64,000 nt of DNA from contig CM060108.1 in NCBI GenBank assembly GCA_030522415.1, forward strand, positions 54,600,452 to 54,664,451, read 5' to 3'. The notes under the pieces were generated by a model. It did no database searches and was not told the DNA's origin. It saw only the letters and a list, made by a program, of their open reading frames with translations. The translations under genes and the position numbers were made by a program. Position 1 is the first letter of the stretch; each line of letters starts with the position of its first letter. This document shows, one piece after another, positions 44,651 to 56,059 of this stretch. The DNA is from Channallabes apus. Taxonomy: Eukaryota; Chordata; Actinopteri; Siluriformes; Clariidae.

Positions 44651-45695
44651 CAGTTGAAGTTTGAATTTTGCACACACCTTAGCCAAATCTGTTTCACAAT
44701 TTCACATTTAATCTGAGTCCTGTCTCTTTTAAACTGACCTGTCTTAGGATCGAGGCTTAATTTTAAGAATGTAAAATGTCAGAATAACATTTTTATATAT
44801 TTCATCACATTGCCAGTGGCTCAGAAGTTTATAAACTTCTATATAGTATTTGGTAATATTGCCTTTACATTGTGTAACTTGGGTCAGAAGTTTTGGGTCA
44901 TTTTCCTACAATAAGGTGCAGAGTCAGGTTTGTAGGCCTCCACACTCACAGATCCAGTTTTCCAGTTCTGTTCACAAACATTCTACTGGATTAAGGTCAG
45001 GGCCGATCCAGTACCTAAACGTTTTTGTCGTTAAGTCATTTTGTCCCAACTTTGAAAGAACGCTTGGGGTCGTTGTCCATTCGGAAGAACCACCTGTGAC
45101 TGAGCTTTAACTTCCTGGCTGATGTCTTGAAACAACCCCACAACCTGAGGCTACCACCCCTGTGCTTCACAGTTGGGATGTTGTTCTTCGGTCTGCAAGC
45201 TTCCCCTTGTTTCCTCCAGACTGCGATGGTTATTATCGTCAAACAGTTTAAAAATTTTTTATTTATTTATTTATTTTTATTTTTATCAGAGCAATACCTT
45301 CCTTGCTGAGCCTTTCAGGTTAAGTTGATATCAGTTTGGTTATAGATACTTTGGACCCGTTTCCACCAGTGCCTTTATAAAGTGCTTTGCTATTGTTCTG
45401 GGATTGATTTCTACTTTTTCTAACAAAGTTCGCATCTCCTTCCCGAGCGGTACGATGGCTGTGTGGTCTCGTGTTGTTTACACTTGCGTAGTACTTTTTT
45501 GTACAGAGGAACATGGACCAGGATTGTGAAAGTCTGCTTTTTTTGGCTTGGCTTGGCTGATTAATTTAGATTTTCCCAAAACGGCACTAAGTTTGAAATT
45601 TCTCAAGCTGTTTCACGGCACAGTCAACGGAATTCTGACCCACTGAAACTGTGATATAGTGAATTATAAGTGAAATAATCTGTAAACAATTGTTG
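44651..45695 (-). mobile_element. decayed Tc1 element (Sleeping Beauty-like relative)
   Basis: The left end CAGTTGAAGTTTGAATTTTG and CACCTTAGCCAAATC match the inverted-repeat class of the salmonid Tc1 group. The minus strand carries broken transposase text: RPKNNIPTVKHRGGSLRLWG CF, then FRMDNDPKRSF (second catalytic Asp context). Right-side text GAATTATAAGTGAAATAATC is the opposite inner repeat; the outer right end is missing. Many frameshifts. It separates the two copies of the zinc-finger N-terminal exon. Confidence 0.8.
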
Positions 45696-45740
45696 GAAAA
45701 TCGATGGAAATGAGTGATTATGTCCTGTATGGTTACTTAC

Positions 45741-45890
45741 CTGGGACACGTTCTCAGATTTGATTTCTCCAGGTATCTGAAGCCTTTCTGAAGCAGCGCC
45801 ATCTCTTGATGAGTTAGTGGTCAGGTCGAGAGGTGTGAGAAACTGGACAAAGGGAGCCGGAGACGACTTGTAACAGAACATTTTTCTTTT
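45741..45890 (-). CDS. duplicated N-terminal coding exon of zinc-finger gene C
   Basis: Minus-strand exon bounded by an acceptor (TTTTCATGCAG, 45891-45893) and a strong donor CAG|GTAAGT (45741/45740). From its internal ATG (45881-45879) it encodes [20 protein letters not shown] and RLQIPGEIKSENVSQ, about 65% like residues 2-47 of protein C. It ends in phase 0, and the downstream exon's bases between acceptor and ATG (AAA GGA AGG) are also in frame, so splicing could give a protein with two tandem N-modules. Confidence 0.6.
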
Positions 45891-46044
45891 CTGCATGAAA
45901 AGAAAAGAACAAAAAATGTGAAACTCAAAAACAGAAAATTAAATAAATTTAAATAAGTCAAATAGCAGACAAATAACACCAACATGAATGTAACACCTGT
46001 AGTCACGAGAGATGATTGTAATTATCACGATTTTTGATATTATG

Positions 46045-46335
46045 TTAGTTTTTTTTTTTTAAGAGGTCAGTTTTGGTCTTGATTTCCTGGGAAGGTCTTC
46101 ATGAGAGACCGTTTCATCATGGAGCTTGATAGGTTTTAAAAACGCACTCGATTATAATACTGTTCTTACAGGAAATGTTCCAGAACAGCTCACCTTTATG
46201 TCTTACAATAAATATAGCAACTGACTTAGCAACAGTGTTACTCTAGAATGTAGAAAGTAAATCACGAAAACATTGAATATTTTGTATTCTCTCAGGAGTC
46301 TCTCCTGTAACAGCACCACTCATCTCCCACATGTG
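46045..46335 (-). mobile_element. Tc1-like remnant (same family as 29 kb)
   Basis: The minus strand reads AAACCTATCAAGCTCCATGA, then a block matching the 29.08-29.13 kb text (CATGAAGACCTTCCC). Only the N-terminal transposase part survives. Confidence 0.6.
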
Positions 46336-46400
46336 TACTATGATTATTTTTGGCTGTGTGCTCTACATGATGCAACATTATTGATGGGATCAATGAACTA

Positions 46401-46443
<43 letters not shown>

Positions 46444-46664
46444 AGTACATATAAAATGTTAAACAGGACCAACTGACCTGGGTTTTAGATTAAGGTGATA
46501 AGCAAGAATGTGCACAAGTGACTCTGTACTTTAAAAGAGTTTCTCTTAGTGGAGTTTCGATACCAAACTAAACTTACAACAGCAGAATTTCATGTTTTCC
46601 ATGAAGGTTTGGAAACTCTGGTTTGTCCTCATTATTCCTCGTAAGTCCTTGAGATTGTCCTCAA

Positions 46665-46712
<48 letters not shown>

Positions 46713-46920
46713 AATAAACCCAAAGACTAGAGCTGAGCTGGTGATCTTCATAAGTCATATTAGTATATATTATATTAAATGTTGTCCAAAATTTTAGATC
46801 AATGCTGTGTTGGACAGTTTATGGTAAAATTATTAGACCAATCACATAAATCTAGTCAAATACAGTAGGTCCTAAACTCTAACACAGTAAGAACAATAAT
46901 AACCTAGGGTTAGGGTTCCA
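46336..46920. other. intergenic with (TC)n and (TG)n
   Basis: (TC)n at 46405-46438 and (TG)n at 46671-46710; no gene seen. Confidence 0.5.
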
Positions 46921-46924
46921 GGGG

Positions 46925-48125
46925 TGGGCGGACTCACTATGTCTCAGCCTCACTCACTCTCAGCACTGGAGCCCCCCAGGGTTGTGTTCTGAGCCCCCTG
47001 CTTAATGAGTACATTGTACACCCACGACCAGCCACTACCAACTCCACCACCATCATCAAGTTTGCTGACGACACTGTCGTGGTCTGACTGATCACCAACA
47101 ATGATGAGTCGGCCAACTAGAGGAGATTGGAAATCTGGAGAACTGGTGCCAGAGGAACAATCTCCTCCTGAACGTCAGCAAGACAAAGGAGTTGATAGTG
47201 GACTTTAGTACAAAGCAGGAGAGGAACTACCAGACCACCGTCATCAATGAGAGCCCAGTGGAGAGAGTGGACAGCTTCAGATACCTCGGTGTTCACATCA
47301 CACAGGACCTGTCATGGTCCTGTCACATCAACACCGTGGTGAAAAAGGCCCGGCAGCGTCTCTACCACCTCAGACGCTTGAGAGACTTTAGACTGCCCTC
47401 CAAGGTGCTCAGGAATTTCTACTCATGTACCATAGAGAGCATCCTGACGGGAAACATCTCAACCTGGTTTGGAAACAGCACCATGCAGGACAGATCAGCT
47501 GAGCGCATCATCCACACTGAGCTCCCTGACCTGCACTCGATCTACAGCAAGCGGTGCTGGACTAAGGCCAGGAAGATCATGAAGGACCTCAGTCACCCCA
47601 GTAATGGACTGTTCTCTTTGTCGCGGTCTGGGAAGCGATTCCGCTCCCTAAAGGCCAACACAGAGAGGCTGAGGAGGAGCTTCTTCCCGCAGGCGATAAG
47701 GTCTCTCAATCACACAATCACACCTCCACACAGGACTAATAACATCTTTTTAAGCTCACAACACTGACTGGACAATCATGGTCACATTCATACACAGTTG
47801 CACTAAATATGTATATATTTGGACCATTACACATGACACTTTCAGAAGTCACTTTTCATGCATATTTGCACAACCACTGACAGTTTAAAATTTTATATAT
47901 ACCCCCCCCCCTATATTTCTATATTTTGTAATATTTTTATTATGCCTTGAATTGTACAGTTTATTTTACTAGTTACATTTATTTTCTTTAGTATTTGTTT
48001 GATTAATATTTATTCCTTACGGATAAGCTTTTATTCTCTTTTTAAGGTCACTGGCGGTCGTATAAAGCATTTCACTGCATATCGTACTGTGTATGACTGT
48101 GTATGTGACAAATAGAATTTTAATT
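46925..48125 (+). mobile_element. LINE 3' fragment (second LINE family)
   Basis: RT blocks GAPQGCVLSPL and KFADDTVVV (46970-47090, with stops), then an open stretch 47192-47767 with YLGVHITQDLSWSCHINTVV, RLYHLRRLRDFRLPSKVLRN and RSFFPQAIRSLNH. The 3' UTR ends AGGTCACTGGCGGTCGTATA ... GACAAATAGAATTTTAATTT at about 48125. It is 5'-truncated and shares its tail with the minus copy at 14.7 kb. Confidence 0.85.
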
Positions 48126-48369
48126 TATGAAGTGATTTCTATGGATGTGAGAGCTGTTTGGATTGACGTTGATTAGGTGTCCAACCCTGTACAGCTGAAC
48201 TTACACACGTTTTGGCTTGAGATCAGAAGATGAGACACAAGCTCAGAATTTCGACTTTGCCTTCCTGATACTTGCACCTAATTTTGCTAAACTTTTGTCA
48301 TAACACACACACTTACTGTCTGCCTCAAAAGCCATGTATTTTCCATACACACAGACAGCCTGACGGCCT

Positions 48370-48690
48370 CTTTCCACTTGGTTCTGGAGTGTGGCTGTGG
48401 GCATTTGTGTCCAGTCATGCACACAGAGCTTTATAGAGGTCAGGCGAGGAGGAGGCGGTCTGCATTCCAATTCGATCCAAAGCTTCCCAGTGGGGTTGAG
48501 TTCAGGGCTCCGCTCTCAGGGCCACCAGCATTCCTCGACCTTGGCCGTGTCTTTATTACCCTGTGCTTTATGTCCGGGGCATTGTCGTGCCGGGGCGTGT
48601 CTGGGCTGGTCCTCCTGTCCCACAGCACAGCACAAGTCTTAATGCTTCAGCATACAAAGACAGTCTAGATAATTAGACACTTCAACTTTG
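48370..48690 (-). mobile_element. Tc1-like non-autonomous fragment
   Basis: Blocks GTGGGGTTGAGTTCAGGGCT and TTTGTGTCCAGTCATGCACA correspond, diverged, to the C-terminal half of the Tc1 family seen at 49-54 kb, in minus orientation. Confidence 0.5.
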
Positions 48691-49002
48691 GCCAACAGGG
48701 GAAGTCATTCTCTCTCATATGTTTATCTCACATATTAAACTGATAAAGAAATATGCAAAGTGATATTTACTCGTGTTATATTTCATGCTAAAATGCTAAA
48801 AGCAGCCTAACATGCTGTATCTGACGAGTTTCCCTTTGATCATGATGAATCTGGCCAATCGAGCCTGTAGTCCAGTATCAGTTAGCATTTGAAGAGATTT
48901 TTTTTCCCTCCAATCCAAACTGCACCTTATTGCCAGCTGACATCCCAATAATATTTGACATACTGGTTCATCTGTGTTTATACTCCGTGTACTACAGTAT
49001 AT

Positions 49003-49435
49003 GGCCAACAGTCTGTAGACACCTGAGCATCACCTATACAATCTTATCAGACACCCCATTCCAGAACCGTGGGCATTCCCATGGATTCTGCCCTGCAGTC
49101 ACATAACGTCCTCCAATCTTACATCTGGACCGGGGTGGGGTGGGGGTGGGGGGGCTTTGTGCTCATTCAGCCACAGGAGCGTGACTGAGGCCTGACAGTG
49201 TAGTCAGACGTGGAGGTCTGGAGCTCAGCCTGCATTCCAACTCCATCTCAGAGGTGTTCAGTGGGGTTGAGGTCAGACAGGGTTCTGTGCAGGACTCTCC
49301 ATCTCCTCTCTCTCTCTCTCTCTCTCTTTGTGCACAACAGCACAGTCGTGCTGAAACCAGTTTGGGCTGGTTTGTTCCAGTGAATAGAAATCCTATTGCT
49401 ACAGCGTAGAACATTGAGGAACCACGTGTGGGTGT
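49003..49435 (-). mobile_element. Tc1-like fragment, terminal repeat at left
   Basis: Begins with a terminal-repeat-like GTATATGGCCAACAGTCTGT AGACACCTGA; contains GTGTTCAGTGGGGTTGAGGT and TTTGGGCTGGTTTGTTCCAG. A (CT)n expansion interrupts it at 49306-49327. Confidence 0.6.
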
Positions 49436-49594
49436 TACAGTCAGGTGTTAATTGCTTTAATAGACTTTTAATATGAAGTTATTTTTCATTTACAGCAGAC
49501 ACGCCTCTCCCCGAGTTTGTGTACACTTTCTGTTAACTGTACGGTTGTGCCAAGTGTTTCTCACTCAATAGTATTCTGAAACTATTGAAGTCAC

Positions 49595-49803
49595 CTTGAA
49601 GTTGAAGTGGGCTTGGATGAATTTGGAATGCAGAGTGCGTGCCAGACCTCCTCACCCGACCTCACTAAGGCTCTCACGGCTGAATGGACAAATCCTCCCA
49701 GCCTCGCTCTACAGCCCAGTGGAAATCCTTCCCAGAAGATTAGCGCATTGTAAAAGCACATGGAGTAATAAGTCTGGAATACGTTTGGCCATGTAGTGTA
49801 TAC
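49595..49803 (+). mobile_element. Tc1-like fragment, plus, right terminal repeat
   Basis: TGGAATGCAGAGTGCGTGCC, CTCACGGCTGAATGGACAAA and GTTTGGCCATGTAGTGTATA are the C-terminal half and right end of the same family. Confidence 0.55.
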
Positions 49804-49970
49804 ACCTCGGGACTTTCTTCCTGTGCTTCATCCGATTAGAATAATCTGAAGGTAAATACCTGTTTTATTTCACTTTTCCTGAACTCCCTCCACCCTTTGC
49901 AGTACTTTCTTTACATTAATCCCCCTCTCCTGAGAAGGCTTTCCATTAGAGTTGGGAACAGGGTGGAATT

Positions 49971-50365
49971 GGGGGGGGGGGGGGGGGGGGGGCTGGTTTA
50001 GAGTTGCTCATTCAGCCACAGGAGTGTGACTGAGGTCTGGCAGTGTAGTCAGGCGAGGCGGTCTGGAGCTCAGCCTGCATTCCATCTCTATCTCAGAGGT
50101 GTTCAGTGGGGTTGAGGTCAGACAGGGTTCTGTGCAGGACTCTCCATCTCCCAGTCCAACCCTTAACCCACCATGTCGTTATAAAACTCCCTTTGTGCAC
50201 AGAGGCACAGTCCTGCTGGAACCGGTTTGGGCTGGGTTGCGCTAATAAATGGAAATCTTTGTGAAAAGCCCTTGCGGAACCACAGGCAACAGTTTGAGGA
50301 AGACTCGGTTATAGCTGTGACAGTCAGGTGTCCACGTACTTTTGGCCAAATGTAGTGTATATTGA
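49971..50365 (-). mobile_element. Tc1-like fragment preceded by a 22-base G run
   Basis: G run at 49971-49992; then the minus-oriented family text, ending at a terminal repeat TCAGGTGTCCACGTACTTTT GGCCAAATGTAGTGTA (50328-50356). Confidence 0.6.
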
Positions 50366-50548
50366 ATAGTTTAAGATATAAATGACTTCAGTAGAAATGC
50401 AACAAGATCATACCATTAATCTGCTGAAGTTATAAAATGTTTACACATCTTAGACATATGCGCTTATATTTCTTTCCCTTTCATTTATTTAACCTCTGCA
50501 TTGACCTTAAATCTGCATGAGCAAAAGTATGCGCACGCTTGACCATCA

Positions 50549-50738
50549 TTTACATTTAGGCATTTGGCAGACGCTCTTATCCAGAGCGACTTACATTTTT
50601 ATCTCATCACATCTGTGCAGTTGAGGGTTAAGGGCCTTGCTCAAGGGTCCAACAGTGGCAACTTGGTGTTTGTGGGGTTTGAACCTGGGATCTTCCAAAC
50701 CGTAGTCCAATGCCTTAACCACTGAGCTACCCCATCAC
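50549..50738 (-). mobile_element. SINE copy (family A), minus
   Basis: ATTTGGCAGACGCTCTTATC at the left, GGGGTTTGAACCTGGGATCT and TGCCTTAACCACTGAGCTAC at the right. Confidence 0.85.
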
Positions 50739-50744
50739 ACCCAT

Positions 50745-51080
50745 ACATGGTTCCCACTCTGTGTGCTTCAGCATTACAGTTTCCCTGTCCAGGCACTAAT
50801 GCACCTGTGCACTATACAGAGTGACACGTTCTTCCCATCATTCACTGTCTTGTATATACTTGCTTCCATGTCTCTATGCACTTAATTCCAATGGGCGTGT
50901 CCCTGTAGCACAAGAACATCATTGTCTCTAGTGTACTCTGAATCCTGGAAAACAGAAAGTACACTTGAACATGGAAAAATTGTAATGCGGACTGCGTGCC
51001 AGGTCTCCTCGGCTGAACTCACTACCGCTCCCTGGCTGTACTGGGCAAATTCCAGGCCACGGTGCGGCAACAAAAAAGGA
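50745..51080 (+). mobile_element. Tc1-like fragment, plus
   Basis: TGTGCTTCAGCATTACAGTT at the left and TAATGCGGACTGCGTGCCAG on the right fit the same family; the middle is replaced. Confidence 0.45.
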
Positions 51081-51129
51081 CTAAATGTGGACTATAATAT
51101 TTAATTAGGACACACACATGTTAGGAAAA

Positions 51130-51560
51130 GTACAGGGTGTAGACACCTGATCACGTCCTGTACAATTTGTCCCGACACCTCATTCTCGATCCTTAAAGTC
51201 ATAGCAAACAACTACAACAAGAAAGCATTAAGACGGATTCTGCCCTGCAGTTACTCCTGTTACAGCCTCCGCTCGTCCAGATTTCCACTAGAACTGGTCC
51301 GTGGAGGATTTGTGCCCAGTCAACCACGAAATCATTACTGAGGTCGGCCATTGACGTCAGCCGGGGATGCCTGGAGAGCACTCTTGCATTCCAGTTCCAT
51401 CCCAAAGGTGCTGAGTGGGGTTGAGGTCAGGCTCTGTGCAGGACTCTGTGCTACTCCACACCAAGCTTTAACACACCACGTCATTATGAACCTCTCTCCA
51501 TGTGCATGCTGGAACAAGTTCAGGCCCCGTTTGTTCCAGTAAAGAAAAAATAACAAAAGC
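51130..51560 (-). mobile_element. Tc1-like fragment, minus
   Basis: GTAGACACCTGATCACGTCC start; GGTGCTGAGTGGGGTTGAGG and CCATGTGCATGCTGGAACAA inside. Confidence 0.55.
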
Positions 51561-51799
51561 TGCGGCACACAAAGAGGTCGTACAAATTGAATAGGCGTTT
51601 ATAAAGAATAAAAAGGAAATAAGAGTCATTGCTCCAAACTTCTACAGCAGAAACGTGTGAAGGTCACGTCACGGACACAGTCCTCTCTAATGTCCAAGCT
51701 CATAGTGCACTTTTATAAAGGACAATTAGATCATTTATAAAAATAAATATCTTTTTTTTTCAGTGTAGTGACTATAAGTATACAGTGCATCTCTGAGCA

Positions 51800-52010
51800 A
51801 AAGTAAGTGCACTTTCACCTTCATACCCAGGTGTGTCTGTGTGCTGTAGCATTACACTTTCCCTTCAGTGGAACGAAGAGGCTCAAACGTGTTGCAGCAT
51901 GACATCAGTGCACAAAGCCAGGAGAATTAAGTCATGCTGGAAAAACTTGCACAGCCTGCACGGAGACTTGACCTTAACCCTACTGAACACCTTTCAGATG
52001 ACAGGTTCAC
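51800..52010 (+). mobile_element. Tc1-like fragment, plus
   Basis: GTGCTGTAGCATTACACTTT CCCTTCAGTGGAACGAAG and CTTAACCCTACTGAACACCT are readable. Confidence 0.45.
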
Positions 52011-52375
52011 CCTCATCAGGAAGCTCCTCGAACTATCCGCATGGTGAAAAAAAACAGAGGTCTACATGGATCATCTGTAGGAATCATCATCAGCGTAATA
52101 TTCCTGGAAGGTCAGCTGTCAGATTGTTTATTAGTGGTTATTGGGTCTCCCATAACTCCAACAGATTCACTAGTCCAGATGCGAGACTAGAGGACAGTAA
52201 ACCTTCATTCTACTTCATCAGACACAACCTTTCATGCAACTGCAACCTCCTGTCTCACACATTACCTCAATAACTCTATATTTTGCCCGACCTCACATGC
52301 AGCTTTTTCCACGGTTTTGTGCGGTGCTTGGGATTCACTCATAAACATTATTTGCGTTCCTCATTTACAGTCGGG

Positions 52376-52480
52376 GCGGTGCTGGCTCAGTGTGTTAAGG
52401 CTCTGAGTTACTGATCAGAAGGACGGCAGTTCGAGCAAGGCAATAACCCTGTCTCCTCCAGGGGGCGCTGTATAACGGCT
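52376..52480 (+). mobile_element. SINE head relic (family C)
   Basis: GCGGTGCTGGCTCAGTGTGT TAAGGC and GGCAGTTCGAGCAAGGC form a degenerate tRNA-like head. TCCAGGGGGCGCTG follows at 52457. Confidence 0.45.
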
Positions 52481-53505
52481 GACCCTGTGCTCTGACTCCA
52501 GCCTACTAACAAGAAAAGTTGGGATATGTGAAGAATACAGCTATTCACTGTGCTAGAAATGTTTATGTGACAAATGAAGTTTGGACTGACCTTCACACAG
52601 TCTGACCTGAGTAACACCTCTCCTCCCGTCCACCTGAAAGTGTTTTCTGCGCTGCACTCTTGTACTGTTGTATGGATGCACGATGGGCGTGTCATTGCAG
52701 TGCAAGAATTTCATTGTTCCTTGTATCCTCTGTATTCAGGAAACATCTGAAAATGAAGTGAGTCTGAACCTGGGTCAATTGGAATAGTGACTGCATGCCA
52801 GACACCCTCACCTGATCTCACTGACGCTCCTCACATCCTCACAGCCACGATCTAAAACTCACAGCGCTACGCCACATACTGCACCAGCTGCCCTGCACTG
52901 GCATCTACAGTCTTTACTCAGTGTCTATATAGTTCACATATGAGGACACATGACCATCACTATCTATCAACTGAAATTTTTACAAAGTACTTTACACTTA
53001 ACTTTAGAAGGTTTATTAGAAGATACTTTTCACTTTCACTCCACAATATCCTAGAGCAGCTATCTGTACTTTCTCCTGCACTACATTTCTGCATCATGTT
53101 ACATAACCACAGTGGGGTGTACTGTAGTATCTGAGGCCGCGTTACTGCGTGATTTGCCTTCCCTCTGTGAAGTGCTTGACAATGCAGCCGGTGTATGAGT
53201 GAGTGCCATAGCAAAACTCTGTTCTGGTTCTGAGGATCTGGTTCTACTAACCTTTTAGAAAACACCAAGATATCTAAAAACTCAGTTTTTATTGTGTGGA
53301 CAGACTCTGATTTTAAAATACCCGTGTACACGTGGACTAAAATGAGAACTACTTCTGTCAACTGGATTCCTGAACTTGATTTTAATATTTACCTTTTATA
53401 CTGATCAATGATGTCGTTCCCACTTCTTAGGTTTTGTTATTGGTCAGTAAGTTTAGTAAGCAGCCATGAATGCATGTAATGTTTAAAAAGTAATAGATCA
53501 TGATA
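52481..53505. other. intergenic, nothing recognised
   Basis: Some short Tc1-like phrases near 52795 (GCATGCCAGACACCCTCACC), otherwise no gene or element recognised. Confidence 0.35.
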
Positions 53506-53509
53506 TGAC

Positions 53510-53740
53510 ATGAGCCTGTTGCACGTCACATTCCAGAGCCGCGGGCATTAGTAATGGTTCTGCCCAGTGAACACCGCTCTAACTGCCGCCACAGAATCTG
53601 GAGCGCGGCTCTGGGGATTCGTGCTCATTCATCCACATGAGCACTGCTGAGGTTGGGCAGAGACTCTTGTACTGTTATGCTACAACAGGTTTGGGCTGGT
53701 CTGTTCCAGTTAAGCAGAATCCTAATACTACAGCATACAA
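53510..53740 (-). mobile_element. Tc1-like fragment, minus
   Basis: CACATTCCAGAGCCGCGGGC, TTGGGCTGGTCTGTTCCAGT and CTACAGCATACAAAGAGG belong to the 49-51 kb family. Confidence 0.5.
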
Positions 53741-54044
53741 AGAGGTTTTATCCTGGTGTATGCGTACATGTTTGGGTTCACATACGAGTCTGACGGTTAG
53801 GTGTGGGTCAGGGCGTGATGCCTGCAGCCAGACTGAGACATGGGGGGTAAAATCCCACAAGAAGGATTTATGTAGAAGACTTCCACCCTTACACTGACGT
53901 TAGCAGTAGACATAATGGCATACGGGTCAGAAGATAGCATCTCAACTTAAACACAGAGCTAGAGGACCATGATGAAGTCATTAGTTCTATAAAAACATAT
54001 AGGGAAACATCTCAAGAAGTCAAGAAATAACATTACCAGATGTT

Positions 54045-54605
54045 TGAATGTACGCTATACTTCCAAAAGTTTTCTGCCTCGCCTGCCTTTACATGCATGT
54101 GAACTTGTACACTTGTAATATCCAATTCTTAAGCCATAGGGTTTAATGTTGGCCTTTTGCAGCTCTAACAGCTCCAACTCTTCTGGGAAGGCTTTCCACA
54201 TGGTTTAGGAGTGTGTTTATGGGAATTTTTGACCATTCTTCCAGAAGCACATCTGTGAGGTCAGACACTGATGTTGGATGAGAAGGCCTGACTCTCAGTC
54301 TCCGCCCCTAATTCATCCCAAAGGTGTTCTATCAGGTTGAGGTCAGGACTTTGTGCAGGACAGGAGCCGAACTCGCTCATCCATGTCTTTATGGAACTCG
54401 CTTTGTGCACTGGAGCGCAGTCATGTTGGAACAGGAAGGGGCCGTCCGCAAACGGTTCCCACAAAGTTGGGAGCATGAAATTGTCCAAAATGTCCTGGTA
54501 TGCTGAAGCATTAAGAGTTCCCTTCACTGGAACTAAGGGGCCGAGCCCAACTCCTAAAAAACAACCCCACATCATAATCCCCCCTCCAACCAAAGTTTAC
54601 ATTTG
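54045..54605 (-). mobile_element. Tc1-like transposon, 3' half (larger family)
   Basis: A terminal repeat at the left (CTATACTTCCAAAAGTTTTC) is followed by the minus-strand transposase C-terminal half: [35 protein letters not shown] (second catalytic Asp) and [17 protein letters not shown] (third catalytic residue). The N-terminal DNA-binding half and the other end are missing. Confidence 0.8.
54261..54593 (-). pseudogene. Tc1-like transposase C-terminal part
   Basis: A 110-codon open stretch covers the second Asp (QHDCAP) and the SPDLNLIEH block that carries the last acidic catalytic residue. It lacks the HTH domains and the first Asp, so it is a dead fragment. Confidence 0.8.
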
Positions 54606-55757
54606 ACACATTGCAGTCAGACAAGTACCGTTCTCCTGGGAACCACCTAACCCAGACTAACTATCTCATACAGAGCACATTACAAAAGTGCTTTGAAGTT
54701 TCCATCATTGGATAGATCTTTACACTGGGGTACTGTGTTACTAACTATAAGTCCTGTCAGTCACACACAGGGTGATTTTAGTCCGATATTGATCAATATG
54801 ATGAACAATTTAAACCTGATCTAAAGATATTCTCAATTCAGACCCAGTTCCAGTTACTTCACTAATTTAATTTGAAGAAGCTGTACCTGTCACTGATGGT
54901 TAAAGGGTTTGTAGAACCAGTTAAAAGGTTAAAGCTAAAATTAGTCTGATAAAAAATGATATTATTATTAGAGGTTGAAGTCCACGTCCATGTCTGTGTG
55001 TCTTTCTGTACAGCAGAACTCTCGGTCTAACTTATTAATAGCGCATTAGTAGATTATTATAAAGTAGATTATTAAATCCAGCACATAACTGTTCATAACA
55101 TCACTTTTACTCCACATTTAGATTTAAACTGATGCTGCAGATTAAACTTCTGGTGCTGCAAAAGTTCCATTACATTCTGGACTTTAGAGAGACTTTATGA
55201 TGCTGAGACGGACAGAAATACAGACAGACAGACGGTTTCTGGTCCTCCAGTGTATGAAACATAAAGATGTCTTGGTAATGAGCATAACTATACACATGAC
55301 CAAAAGTAAGTGCACCTGTAAGTGTGAGAGCGCACAGCATGTCTTTGTACAGTACAGTACAGTGTCCAGTGTGGAGCTCCACCGAGACACGCGGTGTGTG
55401 TGAAGAGTGTGTTTGACACACTCGGGTGTCCTCAGCAGACGGGGACACATCTGGAATCGGGTCTTCTGCACATATGAGTGCTCCAGTTAGGGGAGCACAT
55501 ACTTTTGGGCACGCTGTTTCCCGGTGTAGAAGAGTTTAATAGTTTAGAGAGATGTTCAGTAGGAGGTGTGTGATGGAGCTGAGACACTGCAATAACACAC
55601 AACACAACTATACACACCGTGCACTACTGACTCTCTCTGTGTGTGTGTGTGTGTCTGTCTGTCTGTGTGAGATCACAAGTGCAATAGTAATCGCACCCCT
55701 CTTATTATCCTAACGCGACTGACTGCGGACTCAGAAACACTTTCTCTCTCTATTTAC

Positions 55758-55780
<23 letters not shown>
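54606..55780. other. presumed intron/flank, nothing recognised
   Basis: No coding frame recognised. Short (TG)n at 55638-55654 and (CA)n at 55757-55791. Confidence 0.35.
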
Positions 55781-55792
<12 letters not shown>

Positions 55793-55797
55793 CTTAC

Positions 55798-56014
55798 CTT
55801 CCCCCGGCTGTGAGTGAATCAGGACGCGCTGCTGCAGTCATCACACACACACTCCGCTCCCTGCACACACACACACACACACACACACTGATCCCCCGAC
55901 TGCTCCGTGCTGGAGCTCGGGTCCGTTACCACGTGACTGATGACGTCAGGAGCTTTAAACGTCACCGGAACACCGGAAGAGTTTGGAACGTTTTGAAGGG
56001 TTTTGGCGCCAAAT
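55798..56014 (-). promoter_or_regulatory. promoter-like segment and candidate first exon, minus strand
   Basis: On the minus strand a non-coding exon would end at a strong donor AAG|GTAAGT (55798/55797). Upstream of it lie CACGTGAC (E-box/USF, 55930-55937), TGACGTCA (CRE, 55941-55948), two ACCGGAA ETS-type cores (55964-55979) and a perfect palindrome TTTGGCGCCAAA (E2F-type, 56002-56013). The nearest minus-strand gene downstream is zinc-finger gene C, about 10 kb away, which lacks a visible first exon; assignment to it is an inference. Confidence 0.5.
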
Positions 56015-56024
56015 CACTCCGTGT

Positions 56025-56057
<33 letters not shown>

Positions 56058-56059
<2 letters not shown>

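Noticed and set aside
49006..49800. Foldback Tc1 element made of two 3' halves
   Set aside because: The left part runs from terminal repeat to an N-side segment in minus orientation and the right part is a separate plus fragment; the halves do not mirror each other.
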